DNA of 64,000 nt from Pomphorhynchus laevis (taxonomy: Eukaryota; Acanthocephala; Palaeacanthocephala; Echinorhynchida; Pomphorhynchidae): positions 1-64,000 of the forward strand of contig WNNJ02001915.1 in NCBI GenBank assembly GCA_012934845.2, in the 5' to 3' direction. Under the pieces are notes generated by a model that saw only the letters and a program-made list of their open reading frames with translations, was not told the origin of the DNA and made no database searches. Shown in pieces: positions 46,392 through 59,114 of the stretch (positions within the stretch are counted from its first letter, which is position 1; each line of letters begins with the position of its first letter). Position numbers and translations under genes: made by a program.

Positions 46392-47993
46392 GATGGAACT
46401 ATACTGCGAGATGATAGAGAAATTCAGGACAGATGGCGCGAACATTACAACGAAATATGTAACATAGAATTCCCCCATCCTGATCTACCTATGGGTATAT
46501 GCACCTCTGGACCAGTCCCGGAGATCACAACCGCAGAAGTAGCTGAGTCAGTAAGAAAGATGAAAAACGGAAAAGCTACTGGACCAGATGGAATTCCAGG
46601 CGAGGTTTAGAAACTCACCGGACTTGCGGGCATAGCTTTTCTCACGCATCTTTTCAACAAAATAGTTCTACAGCACGAAGTACCTAAAGCATGGGAAAGC
46701 TCGTTTCAATCCCCATCTGGAAACAGAAGGGTGACATTGCTAGCTGTAGCTATTATCGCCCTATTCGGTTATTATCCCACACAATGAAAATCTTTGAGCA
46801 TGTCCTGGACAAAAGACTAAGGGTTCTGACTAATATCGCCGTTAACCAGTGTGGCTTTGTCAAAAATGTATCAACCACAGATGCCATACAAGCAGCAAGG
46901 ATATTGATGGAAAAACACCGAGAAAAGCAGCAGAGTTTACATATGGCCTTCCTTGATTTGGAGAAGGCTTTTGATCGGGTGCCACATTCTCTTATCTGGT
47001 ACTCCATGCGACAACACGTTGTCCTAGAGGAGTACGTTGACTGGATAAAACTGATGTACTCGGACACAACCAGCATAGTACGCTGCGCTACCGGCGATTC
47101 TCAACCATATCCGATCACGGTTGGCGTACATCAGGGCAGTAGCCTGTCACCCCTGCTATTCATCTTATGTATGGATACGATTACTTATAAACTGTACAAC
47201 GATGTCCCGTGGACCCTCTTATATGCAGACGATGTTATGCTTGCTACCCAAACACGCGAAAACCTGAAACAGCAAGTCCAAAACTGGTCTGATCGCCTAT
47301 CACAATACGGGCTGCGGCTGAACATTGGTAAAACTGCGTATCTTGAGTTGGGATATCAAACACCTGGCTCCATCGAGATCAACGGGCAGCCACTCGAAAA
47401 GTGTACTACCTTCAAATACCTGGGGTCCTACATCTCATCAGATGGTACTATAAATAAAGATGTAAAGGGGCGCCTTAACGCAGCTTGGCTAAAATGGCGA
47501 AGCCTTTCAGGAATATTATGTAACCGACGAATGCCACTAAAGCTTAAAGATAAAATCTACACAACAGTTGTGAGACCGATTGCATTGTACGCCACAGAAT
47601 GCTGGCCATCAAATTCAGACGCCAAAAGAAAATTGCACACCATGGAGATGAATATGCTGCGAAGGTCCTATGGAGTAACACGCCTAGATAGGATTCCGAA
47701 TACCAACATCCGCCATTTTTTCGGTGTAACGCAAATAAATCTCAAGGTGAGGGAACATCGACTACGATGGTTCGGACACATTCACAGGGCTGACAAAACA
47801 GCAGTATGCCGAGCCGAGCCAATCGTTCAAGGCGTACGACCTCGTGGCCGCCCTAAGATAAGATGGATGGATACAATCCATGAAGATTTGAATACATGTG
47901 ACCTAGCGCCAGCTCTAGCACAAAACCGAGAAGTATGGAGAAGACTTATCAAAGCCGCAGACCCTAGCCTGCCAGGAAAAGGCGAAGAATAAG
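46392..47993 (+). mobile_element. RTE-type LINE inserted into the Naiad copy
   Basis: 5'-truncated LINE flanked by a 9-bp duplication aagagtaaa (46383-46391 and 47994-48002). 46392-46690 reads ILRDDREIQDRWREHY and GKATGPDGIPGE, then one stop (about 46609) and a frame change (about 46700). The long frame from 46691 gives the reverse transcriptase: PIWKQKGD, LDLEKAFDRVPH, VGVHQGSSLSPLLF, catalytic LLYADDVMLA, then KYLGSYIS, the HRLRWFGHIHRAD block and a WRRLIKAADP tail ending at 47990. GC content is much higher than in the Naiad host. The reading frame is long and well kept, so this is the younger insertion. Confidence 0.88.
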
Positions 47994-48000
47994 AAGAGTA

Positions 48001-48772
48001 AAATTAATTTTATATTCGGAAAAAGATATACATATATATGTTATAATAATTATAACGCCTATCTAACAAAAATTAAACCATCAAATAAATATAAATATAT
48101 GGATAAAATTGAATTAATAGAATCCTTAAATATTTTGATAAATCAAAATTATTTAAAAGTAGGGACATCTATATTTAGACAAGTAAAAGGTGTTTCAATG
48201 GGTGGTAATAGTAGCCCAATTATAGCTGACTTGTTTTTAAGCTTTATAGAATATGAATTTGTTCATAACTGTGTAAAAACTAAATCTAAACAATGTAAGA
48301 TATATGAAATATATGTTTCGATACATTGATGGTATATGTGTATTTAATTCTAATAATTTTTATTTAATTAGTGAACAAATTTATCCAGAAGGCCTTATTC
48401 TTAACAAAACCAATATTAATGAGAAGGTGTATATCTAGATATGAACATTAAATTAACATTAACTAAAACTACTATTAATTTATATCGTAAAGATGACATA
48501 TTTAAATTTACAAGAAACATATTTTTGCATGAGCATTCATGCATACCATATAATATAAAATATAATACATTAAATAATGAAATTTTAAGAATTGCAACAA
48601 TATGTAATGATATTGGCTTTCTTCAAAATCATTTAAATAATTTAATAGATACATATTTTAAACTAGGTTACTATAAAAATAACATCAAGCAGAAAATAGT
48701 AAAATATATAAATCAACACAATAATATAAAGAATAAATTTAAACTCTAAGTGCAAATTTTTATGGATGGATA
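48001..48772 (+). mobile_element. Naiad reverse transcriptase, C-terminal part and 3' end
   Basis: Resumes the interrupted copy: GTSIFRQVKGVSMGGNSSP (RT motif after the palm insert), then YIDGICVFN in another frame where a Y-x-D-D motif is expected, then NIKLTLTKTTINLYRKDD and the conserved C-terminal block to about 48749. The element is not intact. Confidence 0.8.
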
Positions 48773-48774
48773 AT

Positions 48775-49127
48775 AAATAATATACTTTGTATTAGAATAA
48801 GATACTAGATAGTATTTCAGAGGAAATACATCATTAGCATGTATTTGGCCCCGCTGCTATGTTGGGTAGAGGAGTTAGAAGCCGAAACCTGATAGCATAG
48901 CAGTTCCTCCTGATGACCTCTAATTCTTATTCTGATACATAGTTTGTTATCTATTAGTCAATTCATAAAAATGATTTTTATTTTTAATTTCAGTTTATAA
49001 TTCATCTTGATATAAATTATATAAAATCTTATAACAATTATTTATTATTAATTTTTTATTATTTAACTATTTAACTTTTATTTTGCATTATTTTTAATTT
49101 GCAATATAAAATATGTCAGTTAGCTTA
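48775..49127 (+). repeat. S3 repeat as 3' end of the main Naiad copy
   Basis: Nearly identical to 43625-43780 up to ttctgataca, then a diverged AT-rich tail ending gtcagttagctt. The hammerhead-like segments are kept at 48854-48926, except that GGGG in the stem II arm reads GAAG. Confidence 0.8.
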
Positions 49128-49640
49128 TTTAATTGATACTTCTTTATCTAATTATGCTATATTTGTATTTATTGACTGCTTTATTACGGCTCAAAAAAGC
49201 CATAAGCTAACATCAAATGATCTTAACTCTAATAATTTTTATTCAATAAGCGAACAAATTTATCCAGAAAGCCTTATTCTTAACAAAACCAATATTAATG
49301 ACAAAGAAGGTGTATATCTAGATATGAACATTAAATTAACATTAACTAAAACTACTATTAATTTATATCGTAAAGATGACATGTTTAAATTTACAAGAAA
49401 CATATTTTTGCATGAGCAATGATGCATACCATATAATATAAAATATAATACATTAAATAATGAAACTTTAATACTTTCCTTAAAATGTAATGATATTAAT
49501 TTTAATTCATATCATTACATATTAATATTTTAAATTAATTTTAATTTCTATTAATTTATATCGTAAAGATGACATGTTTAAATTTACATTTAAACTAGGG
49601 TACTATAAACATAAAATTAAACAGAAAATAGTAAACTCAT
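49128..49640 (+). mobile_element. Third, partial Naiad copy
   Basis: NNFYSISEQIYPESLILNKTN, then DMNIKLTLTKTTINLYRKDD and NIFLHEQ match the main copy, followed by an internally shortened 3' part. Head-to-tail after the S3 end of the main copy. Confidence 0.75.
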
Positions 49641-50025
49641 TGACCGTTTATCTTCGATCGACCGAACTATTTTTCCCAGAAGCTGCAAAAAAGTGACTGC
49701 GCTGGTTCCAACTTCTCCCAGGTTTTCGATGGCCATCAAAACAAACTTGTACTGCCGCTCATCTAAGCCGCTATATTTCGTACGTTTCGTAAGTTCAGCA
49801 TGATCAGCAACGGAACTTGAAGAATGTACTGCGCACTATGTGACTTGCTGCGAGAGTGTTTGGGCATGTAAAGTCCCAAACAAGCACTCGCCTTGCCTCA
49901 CACGGCAGTAATGAAGCCCCGACGGACCGCTTGCGTTCGTCTCTAGTCAAACCGACAGGTTCCAGTCTAGATGGAATTAATGCGAGGCTAGGGCCATTCT
50001 CACAATTTCATTGACCGCTGAATGG
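49641..50025 (-). mobile_element. REL-type LINE, C-terminal fragment
   Basis: Minus strand: RMALASALIPSRLEPVGLTR, KRSVGASLLPCE, RVLVWDFTCPNTLAASHI, then in another frame ELTKRTKYSGLDERQYKFVL, IENLGEVGTSAVTFLQLLG. These are the endonuclease-region blocks (PDG...PW...LVWD.T, then K+TKY.. and ETLG) of the REL LINE superfamily. GC-rich compared with its flanks. At least two frame changes. Confidence 0.6.
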
Positions 50026-50059
50026 GGTACATTTCTTTGTATTTGAAATGATATTTCTT

Positions 50060-50365
50060 CTTACATTTCTTTGTATTTGAATAAGATAAGTGATTATCAT
50101 ATTTCATCAGAAGAAATACCTCATTAGCATGGATTTAGCAGTGCTGCTGTATTGGGTTGAGGAATAGGATCTTAAACCTGATAACACAGTAGTTCATCCT
50201 GACTATCTGTAATCCTTTTTCTTATACATATCCTTATACAAACTTAATATAAATACAAATTAAAACATATCCTTTATAATTATTCATTGTTTATTTTATT
50301 TGTCACTATTTTTAATTTATATATAGCATACAGTACGTAAACTCAGTTAGCTGATCTGATTTATT
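50060..50365 (+). repeat. S3 repeat copy, decayed
   Basis: tttcatcagaagaaatacc, attgggttgaggaatagg, then the AT tail ending cgtaaactcagttagctgat. CTGATGA reads CTGACTA here. Confidence 0.7.
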
Positions 50366-50504
50366 TGTATCGTACATCACATAAACAATAAATGCCTTAA
50401 GTTAAGCTTTGGCGTAAGTCAACTAGTTACTTAAGTAAGTTGAGTTACAACTGGCTTGTGAAAATGTGTTGGCTTTCATTGTTGATGGTCATTTAAACAG
50501 TCGG

Positions 50505-51320
50505 CCCAAATGAGATCAATTGTAACATAAAATATGTTGATTTCCAACAATCGGAACTAAACTGCATACATCACTCGATGAATAAAAAAATCTGATGCCG
50601 AAAATTATACAATTGAGTGCATGCCAGAGTGGACAACGTTCGTAGCCATGGTACATCATGAGATTTGATGTAAACCCTATTTAATGATAAGAGGCCAATT
50701 TTTGCCCACGAAGAACAGGAAAATCATATAAAGAACAGTAAAACACTAACAGATGACTGAATCTCCGTCTGAAGAGATGACTGTTCACATCTCGTTCTAA
50801 AGTATCCTGGTGATGCGCATAAATAGTCGTGTTTTTAATGGTGTTGCGAGTTCGGGGTAATACAGGTTACGCAGTCCAACCTTACGTTTTTCATACGGTA
50901 TTAGAATAAATTCTGCATTGATTTCGTTAAAACGCTAATCAAACTCTAAATATATATAATTGGTGATGTCTATATACATCCTTAAATGCGTCTATTTACT
51001 GCTCTGTCAAAGTAATTCACGTCAGATAGAAACAAAAGTGAATAATGATTTTGAAGTTATCCATTTTGTTCAAAAACGTGATGAAGACCATATAGTTTTC
51101 CATTGTTTGAAGATATAAATTGATCTCTCAGCGTTTAATATCGTTTACATCAAATCTAATGATGTACCATGGCTACGAACGTTGTCCACTCTGGCATGCA
51201 CTCAATTGTATAATTTTCGGCATCAGATTTTTTATTCATCGAGTGATGTATGCAGTTCAAGTCCGATTGTTGGAAATAAACATATTTTATGTTACAATTG
51301 ATCTCGTTAGGAACGATTGT
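50505..51320. mobile_element. Foldback / non-autonomous DNA transposon with about 170-bp inverted arms
   Basis: About 50509-50678 and 51141-51308 are inverted copies: gatcaattgtaacataaaat, tccaacaatcgga, gaataaaaaaatctgatgc, acgttcgtagccatgg and gatttgatgtaaac all recur as reverse complements in reverse order. The 460-bp centre has no transposase. The arms are good but not perfect copies, so the insertion is not fresh. Confidence 0.82.
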
Positions 51321-54300
51321 TCGAAACAAATTAAATAACTATTATTTAAAGAAAAATTATTTTTAGAGAAACTATTATTTTTGTACGGTATATGGTGTAA
51401 ACTATTCGTTTACGATTTGCCATCAAATATGGCTTAAGCGACGAAAACCTTGGCGATACAATTTTTGCAGATTTTTGATCAGAGAAGCATGTATTTAATA
51501 AATGAATATATTGATAATACAGATTGATTATTAAATGAAATAAATTAATTATTAAAATGAAATAAATATTTCATTTTATAATCAAATTTTATCTGTAGTA
51601 CACATTCTCGCATTTTAAAATTTTATTTTAAATTTCATTTAATTTTAAAATATAAACAATAAAATTGAACAATAGAATCGCCAAAAAGGACAAAGTAAAA
51701 TAAGAAATAAATGACAATTTTATAAAAACATATAATAAAAAAGTACAATTTCAGAAGAAATAAAATAAAAAGTTCTTAAAAAGGTTAAAAAGTTCTTGCG
51801 CCACTAGGAATTTGAGTTTGTAAATTTTCCCAGCATGAAACATATTTATAGCTCTCTCAAAATTATCCGGAATTCGCAGTTGCCTCATAATTAACGTTTA
51901 GTCAAGCAATAATAACTTTTGATTATCAGTTTGTCACTGAACTTAAGACAACCAATAATTATAATATTAAAATATATTTGATTATTTATATTTTTTGATT
52001 ACATTTTTTGTTGTGTAAATAATTGTTATATAAGATTTTATATAACTTATATAAATTTAAATAAATTATTTAATAAATTTAAGTTTATGGATGAACTATA
52101 TTTTTATACATCTATATATTAAATTGATTTTTTAATAATTTAGCACAATATAAAAGTATTCTGTACATAAATATTGTTATGTACAAAAAGATTAATATTT
52201 TTATATTGTTATTGTATAAAATACTGAATGAATTTTACCAATATCGAATTTACACTATGATGGTCTTTAAAATGGCAATAATCGAATTAAATAAACATTT
52301 CCATCAATTAATAATAAAATTTAATAGAATTTAAGTATTTAAATTCCGATAAATATAGTTAAAGCATAATTGAAGACATGAATTAGTAGAAAGTTGAAAT
52401 GCACTGGTGTTAAAATTAAATTCAGATTTAATAAACAGTTGTACCAACATTACTACATATGATAGTAATGATACTACCCAAGACTATCTTATTTTTTCTT
52501 GTTGATACCTTCAATTTGTTGTATGTCCTTACATTCACAATATATTAAACTTAAAAATTTAGACTATAAATAAAAGTTTGAGAATTGAAATGATCCATAG
52601 CTAGTTATTGTATTTAAAGGCGATTATTCACTTACCAACGAAAGTTAAATAAAAATAGAGAATGATTTGAATTATACCAAATCATTGTATCAATTATATC
52701 ATTATATTTTAATGTCAATGTGCAATTACTGTATGATGTGTCATGGACAAAACATTATATTTTTAAGTTTTGTTAAAATGAAAATTAAAAATTCAGTTTT
52801 TAATAGAAAGGCGTTTCAAACTGATTTAATAAAAGTCATGCTGATTTCGATCTTCTTGAATTTCGTTTATATAAATAATCAAAACATACATTAAATTCGA
52901 TATTTAAAGGATAACACTAAACAAAATATAATTGAATATATATATATTATTTAAGCACTTTCTTTCAATCTACTTTTTATGGATATTTAATAACATACGT
53001 TGTATAATATTAATATACTGGTCTATATAGCGATACTGGTCTATACATCGAAACGTATATATGCGTATATATATCATTTACTTCTAAAACCTTTCATTGA
53101 CATTCTAACACAAGGCATATTATCATTGAAACCATAATGGTTATAATTATGGTTTTAACATGATAATTTAAACCATCTTCATACCATCTTCATCTTAAAA
53201 GCATCATTTTTGCAATTAAACACATAATTTCATAAGTTTCCAAACGATTAAAAATCATATTCATCAATTTGTTTATTCTATATATTCGCTACATTTTTTA
53301 ATCACAAAGTTATTTAAGAAATCTAATGTTTATTTTAATATAATATATATTAATCTTTTTGTAAAGGCCATACTATCTAAAATTCATTTTAATATTAAAA
53401 CATATTAAAGTTTTGTAAAATTTGAAATATAATATATACATCTTTATAAATATTTGCATATATATCTAAATGTAAAGGTAATATAAAATTAATAATTATA
53501 TATATCGAAATGTAAAGTGGTCTAAATAAACTGATTTTGTCTCTATTTGATCTTTTTTATTTTATAGTTTTTTTATAGTTACAGCAAACTAAAACATTTA
53601 GTGATGATATATGAATTTTAATAGTACTCAAAGTGACAGTTGATTCCTTCCCTATCAGCACATGATTTTTCAGTGAAAATATGAAAGCAGCTGGCGAATT
53701 AAATAATCGTCCAGTAAACAAATCGAAACGAGACTGTAGGTATTGGAATGGCAACTGATGGGTTTATCAAAACCAAATTGTAGCGTTCACCTGTTAATGT
53801 CCATGAATTTAAAATATGTAGAATTGTCAAAATTTCAATAATTAACAATTAACTTAATAACTTGCAAGTTGAAAATGTGCCCAACATTTGTATATGCATT
53901 AATTCATGAATTTACTCATTCACAATTGAATAAATTGAATTAATACTTACATAATATTTACATCAACAATTATATCAATCTGCCATTTTGAAGGTTTTGC
54001 AACTCAATAAAGTTTTAAAACCAAATTTATAACGCGAGATAAGCATTCCATCCCTAAAAATAACTACATTATACTTTGCCAGGTGTTTTTAATTTAAAAC
54101 CTATTTTCTGCGTGCGACAAGTAGGATCAACTCACTGCATATATAGCGCAATTAAATGTTGTCTCCACAGTAATGGATGTAAGAACCTGGCTATGTTAGG
54201 ATTCGAACTGAAAATATCTGTCTAAGCTTTAAATGATGCTCTTTAATGTGAAACGAAATTAATCAATACTTGATTATTGATTATATAATTCAACTAATTT

Positions 54301-57190
54301 TATTAAAATTACAAAGTTAATTATTAATTTAATATTAAATTATCTTAATATATTTTATAAAGTTATAAAATATAATATTATATTATTAATATAATAAGTT
54401 AATATTATTAAGATAATATTTTATATTATCTTAATATATTAATAATTAATATAATAAGTTAATATTATTAAGATAATATTTTATATTATCTTAATATATT
54501 TTATATCGCTTAATAATCTCATTCAAGCGTTTGAATGATTTTACCACGATGTCAGCCAATAAAACCTGAACAATTAATGCAATTATGATTGCTTTTATAA
54601 ACTTGTTGCTTCTACAGATGCGTTGACATTTAACACCATTACACGATTATGCCTAATTAGTAGTCATATCCATTAATTGCTGTCCTATTCTTTGATGTTA
54701 TGGCAAATATACAGACGAGAATGACAACAAACAATCAAATTAGATTTTCAAAAATAATCTTAGCACGTGAATTCATTTTCTAATTTAATATAGTCTGCTT
54801 ACGTTATTACAAAACTGCTTTTAATAATAAATCCCATGAAAATTACACAAAATGCATGCTGCTTTAGCAATTAAAAATAATAAATTTATATTATTCTGCT
54901 TTGTTAATTATAAATTTTCTAGATTAATTATTTTAAAGCCGTTTCTATTTGCAATTTTATGGAAATTTTTTAATCTGTAATTGATGCTAAATTATATTTT
55001 TATTAAGAACGAACAAAACACAATGTGAAGCAACATAATTATTTTAATTGCTAGTTTTTCTTACTTGTTGAGAAGATTGAGTTATTTTTTCGGAAAATAA
55101 AACATTAAGCAAAACAGTATATCCCATTGAACTATATTGAGCGCAATGTTGAATAAAAATTGACTTTAAAGTGGAGAACATTACTAACATAAAATAGTGA
55201 AAAAGTGGATTATAAAACCTGAATTGCCTTAAGAGTATTTTATAAAAATAAATATGACGAACAACCTGTCTAGACTTCAAATGATAATGTGCTGCAATAT
55301 TTCACGCCGTAATTTAAGTATTAATCTAAGTATTAACAGTTGTGAAAGAGAACAGTTAAGAATTTTGCTAACATTTCAAGATTTACACTATTTTCATCAA
55401 ACTACAAAAATTGAAATTATTATATAAGTGCTTTAAATTATTAGTGCTTTAAATTATTAAAGCACTAATTTTAAAAAAATAATAAAGATTAAAATAACTT
55501 CCTATATGCTAAATGTATATTAAAATTATTTAATTAATCTATAAATTAATTATTACAAAAATAAAAAAATAAATAAAAATTCAAAATAATTTAAATAAAT
55601 TAAATAATATAACAGAAAGATGTTAATAACATCTGAAGAAACCTGTTTTGATATTATAAAAATGACTTTGAATAACGTTTTGATTACTGATTGTAGAATC
55701 TGTGACCTAAGGGTGGGAAGGTTATTAATAAGGGAAGCAAATGAGATTAATAGTGTTTAAGACTGTTGAAAGTTGTAACTATGGTTTAAGACGTTATAAC
55801 ATTAATTACGACTTTATAAAAGTCTGCAATAATAACTGAATAAATAATCTTATGATTTTTATGTTTAAATATAATTTTGTTCATCGAATTCTTCCGGATA
55901 TAAAAATTGAATTTTATTTTTTATTCTAAAGACCGATTATTATTGTCAACATGGTTGTTGTATAAAAAATCAGATAGCCTACTAGAACTAAAAAATTCGA
56001 AGATTCTGAAAAATAAAAAAAATACCTAACGATAACGATTTTTTGCGTAAATTCCAATTTAAAGTTCTCGCTCATCATGAAAATCAAAATAGCAATTGAA
56101 TCATTTCTACTGAATTAGTGAATTATATAAACATTATGGAGAACTATAATGTTATTTAAGATCTGCCAACTCTGATCTGTCGATGCTTCAACTGACGAAT
56201 TTATGACGTATTTAAATATATTGCTAAATATAAAAATTATTATTTCAATACTTAAATAAGTTTTCTCCAGTCAAATATTTAGTTAGTGTTTAATATTTAA
56301 TAATATTTATTAAAATAGTGCAAAATACGATAAATATCTTTAAAACCTTATAGAGGCTTAATCTAAGAGTACCAAATACTTTATAAATAATATGGAATTT
56401 GAATTCATTGAAATGATATTAAATGACAAAAAATTTTGTTTTGTAAAATTAAGTAAATTATATTATTTAACATCATTTCTACGCAAAAAGGTTTCAAATA
56501 ATAATTTACTAAATTATTAAATTATATAATAATTAAATGTATTTAATCAGTGGGAAAAATGAAAGTGCTTTCTTTAAACGCTGGCTCAGCTAGATTTTTG
56601 TATCAACGTTTTGTCGATAAATCATTGCCCATCATTGCTGTCGCTCTATTCACCAACTGACTTAATGTGTACAATAGACAGTAGACAATGTACGGTAGAT
56701 ATCAAACTTTAATGCTTTATGTATTTTCAGTTACGACATTGTTGTTAATTTTCCTTTATCTTAATGATTTTATTGTTAAAAATAATTTTGTTCATCAAAT
56801 TCTTCCGGATATTGAAACTTCATTTTTGATTTATTTTGCTTTTTAAATAATAAAAATTAAGAGTATTGTTTTTGATCTATTCACTTGCTTATGTCGGTTG
56901 TGATCAATGATATTTTTGAATTATTTCAAAAAGTATTTAATGCTCCTAGTTATCAAAATTGGTAAATTATTTATCTAAATAATTTACCAATTTTATAATT
57001 TCATGGTTTATGTTTATTATTAATTAGTATTTTTATAAATCATATGATAGATTTTTTCAGTCGCTAAAATGTAATGGAAATTTTGGTTTTCATGGCTAAA
57101 AAAAAACAATTTGTTTTAAAAGGAAACACATTGAGGAAAATATGTGTCAAATTCATTTAGTTAAAGTTATAACCAAGATTTACTTTAATG
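51321..57190. other. Long AT-rich intergenic stretch
   Basis: Nearly 5.9 kb in which I can support no gene. A possible decayed tRNA-like stretch on the minus strand near 54160-54250 (GTTCGAATCC) and a short repeat at 55426-55470 (agtgctttaaattatta twice, then inverted) are all that stand out. Confidence 0.5.
54290..54510. repeat. AT-only tandem repeat
   Basis: A 60-bp unit (aataagttaatattattaag, then ataatattttatattatctt) occurs twice at 54392-54500, preceded by similar AT-only sequence. Confidence 0.6.
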
Positions 57191-57193
57191 TCG

Positions 57194-57339
57194 AACTTTT
57201 TTGAGGTTGATGGACATTATAGACACGAGTAATTTAATGTTGAAGGATAGCGTTCAAGGACGCTATCGACGAAAGCTTGCACAATATCTTCAACAATAAA
57301 TTACTCGTGTCTATAGTGTCCATCAACCTCAAAAAAGTT
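57194..57339. repeat. 146-bp near-perfect palindrome
   Basis: 57194-57236 pairs with 57297-57339 with one mismatch in 43 bp, and pairing continues inward (TGTTGAAG with CTTCAACA). The centre holds a further hairpin GATAGCGT/ACGCTATC. It could be a MITE or a foldback remnant. Confidence 0.88.
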
Positions 57340-58795
57340 AAGGTTATTAAGTACAAATTATCAAGGATTTCAATTATCAATCTTTCTTTCATTTAGCCTA
57401 ATGAGACATAACACTTTGATAACAATAGGGAACAAATACTTCAAGACATAAAACAGTGACTGCTAAGTTATAAAATAAAAGAAAGGAAACACTATTATCG
57501 ATATAGACTTCTTTAGCTAGATATATATCGCCTTCCAAGCATTTAAACTAATGAGCTACTGTCAAGGTATTCAATTATTTTGATGATTAATTGTTTTAAA
57601 ACGAGGGTTCACTCGTACACCTTGTACCCAATGCAACTTTGTGGTTGACGAACTTTGCATTTTGATGTCCCGCACGAGAGAATGAAAAGGTCACGCTCTC
57701 AGGCATGACCGATTTCTTTGTAACACATTGTTACTTAGTACATTATTAATTATTACTATATTTCTTGAAAAAAAAATATTTTTCAATTTTATTTTTAATT
57801 TTAATTTTTTTATTTTGTTGAGTTGTAATTTCACGTTTTAATTCGGGCATTACATTGTACTTCTATATTATAGCATGACCTTATTTCGAAAAGATCTGAG
57901 CGGGTTTAATTTCAGACATCTGTATATATGCCAAGGTTTATTAAACAGATTTATAGAATTTCTACTAAATCTTCGTCAACTGTGGTTATGATCGAAGCAG
58001 TGATGGTAATAGTTAAGATCCAGTGACAGTGATCTTGATGATATGATCAGTTGCAATTTTCAAGCTTTTCCGTCTATCTGATACTTTTACTGAAAATACA
58101 TTTACGAAGAAAAATGTCTTAAGTTACTAGTTTTACGTATACTTTTTCGTCTTCAACATATATCTAAAATTGAGATAACCAAATTGAGAGCGAGTATCTC
58201 TTTATGATTGTTACCATTAACATATTTGTAGCATAATAATTTCGTATAATAGTCGAGGAAGAATATACACGCATTTCTGTGTGCGTATTTTTTTCGAATC
58301 AAAATTCTCCTCTTTGGCTCACGAATTTAAATGTAAAATTCTCTCAAAAATGAGCCTAAAAAAGATTTGATCGCTTGTCGCCTTGCACAACTCGTCAACA
58401 GAAGTGGAACAGATGTTTTAATTTGACCGACTAATCCTTTTTTCGAGACATTTTAATGTGTATCAAGAAGATTTACATAATTTCATTGAAATTATTATCT
58501 GAATGAGAGAGATGCTTTCAATATATGCATGACCAGTTCAAACAGACTCATCGATTCCACTCGTATTTCATTATCTACATTATTCTGTTGTAGCAACATG
58601 TTAACAATTTTGCTATTAATAATATTATTAATTATTAAAACGTACGATATTTTGTCATCACAAGTTTGGTAAGTAATGAGGACACCGCGTCACATAGATA
58701 CAATTATAAATTAAAATTAAGTAAATGCTATCACTTTTGGTAATATAATTTATGATATTTTTGTGATTTTTAATTTTATGATAAACATTACTTAA
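57340..58795. other. AT-rich stretch with a GC-richer patch at 57600-57720
   Basis: The patch (gagggttcactcgtacacc to caggcatgaccg) is unlike the surroundings but matches nothing I recognise. Confidence 0.4.
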
Positions 58796-58925
58796 TGACC
58801 TCTAATTCTTATTCTGATACAACGTCTGCTATTTATTAGTCAATTCATTAAAATGCCTTTTATTTTAAATTTCAATTTTTTATTTTAACTTGATTAAAAT
58901 TATAGAAAACCTTATAACAATTATT
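58796..58925 (+). repeat. S3 repeat tail fragment
   Basis: tgacctctaattcttattctg, attagtcaattcattaaaat and the AT tail. It is cut off by the minisatellite region. Confidence 0.65.
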
Positions 58926-58977
58926 AAAGCGGAAGGTGCTCGGGGTCAATGTTAAATTATCAAAATTGAAATGGCAA

Positions 58978-59057
58978 GACGCCCCGCATGAGGTATGACA
59001 CCCCTCATGAGGTAGAAACGCCCCGCATGAGGTATGACGCCCGCGCATGAGGTATGA
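58978..59057. repeat. GC-rich minisatellite, about 20-bp unit, four copies
   Basis: Variants of gacgccccgcatgaggtat repeat four times with a few changes. Confidence 0.9.
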
Positions 59058-59114
59058 AAAGTACATGTTCAATTCTTTGGTAAACGTCATATAAACGTCA
59101 TAATTAGTGCAAGG

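Noticed and set aside
54160-54250. Minus-strand tRNA gene (GTTCGAATCC present)
   Set aside because: The T stem does not pair and no A box or acceptor stem can be drawn. At most a decayed tRNA-like SINE.
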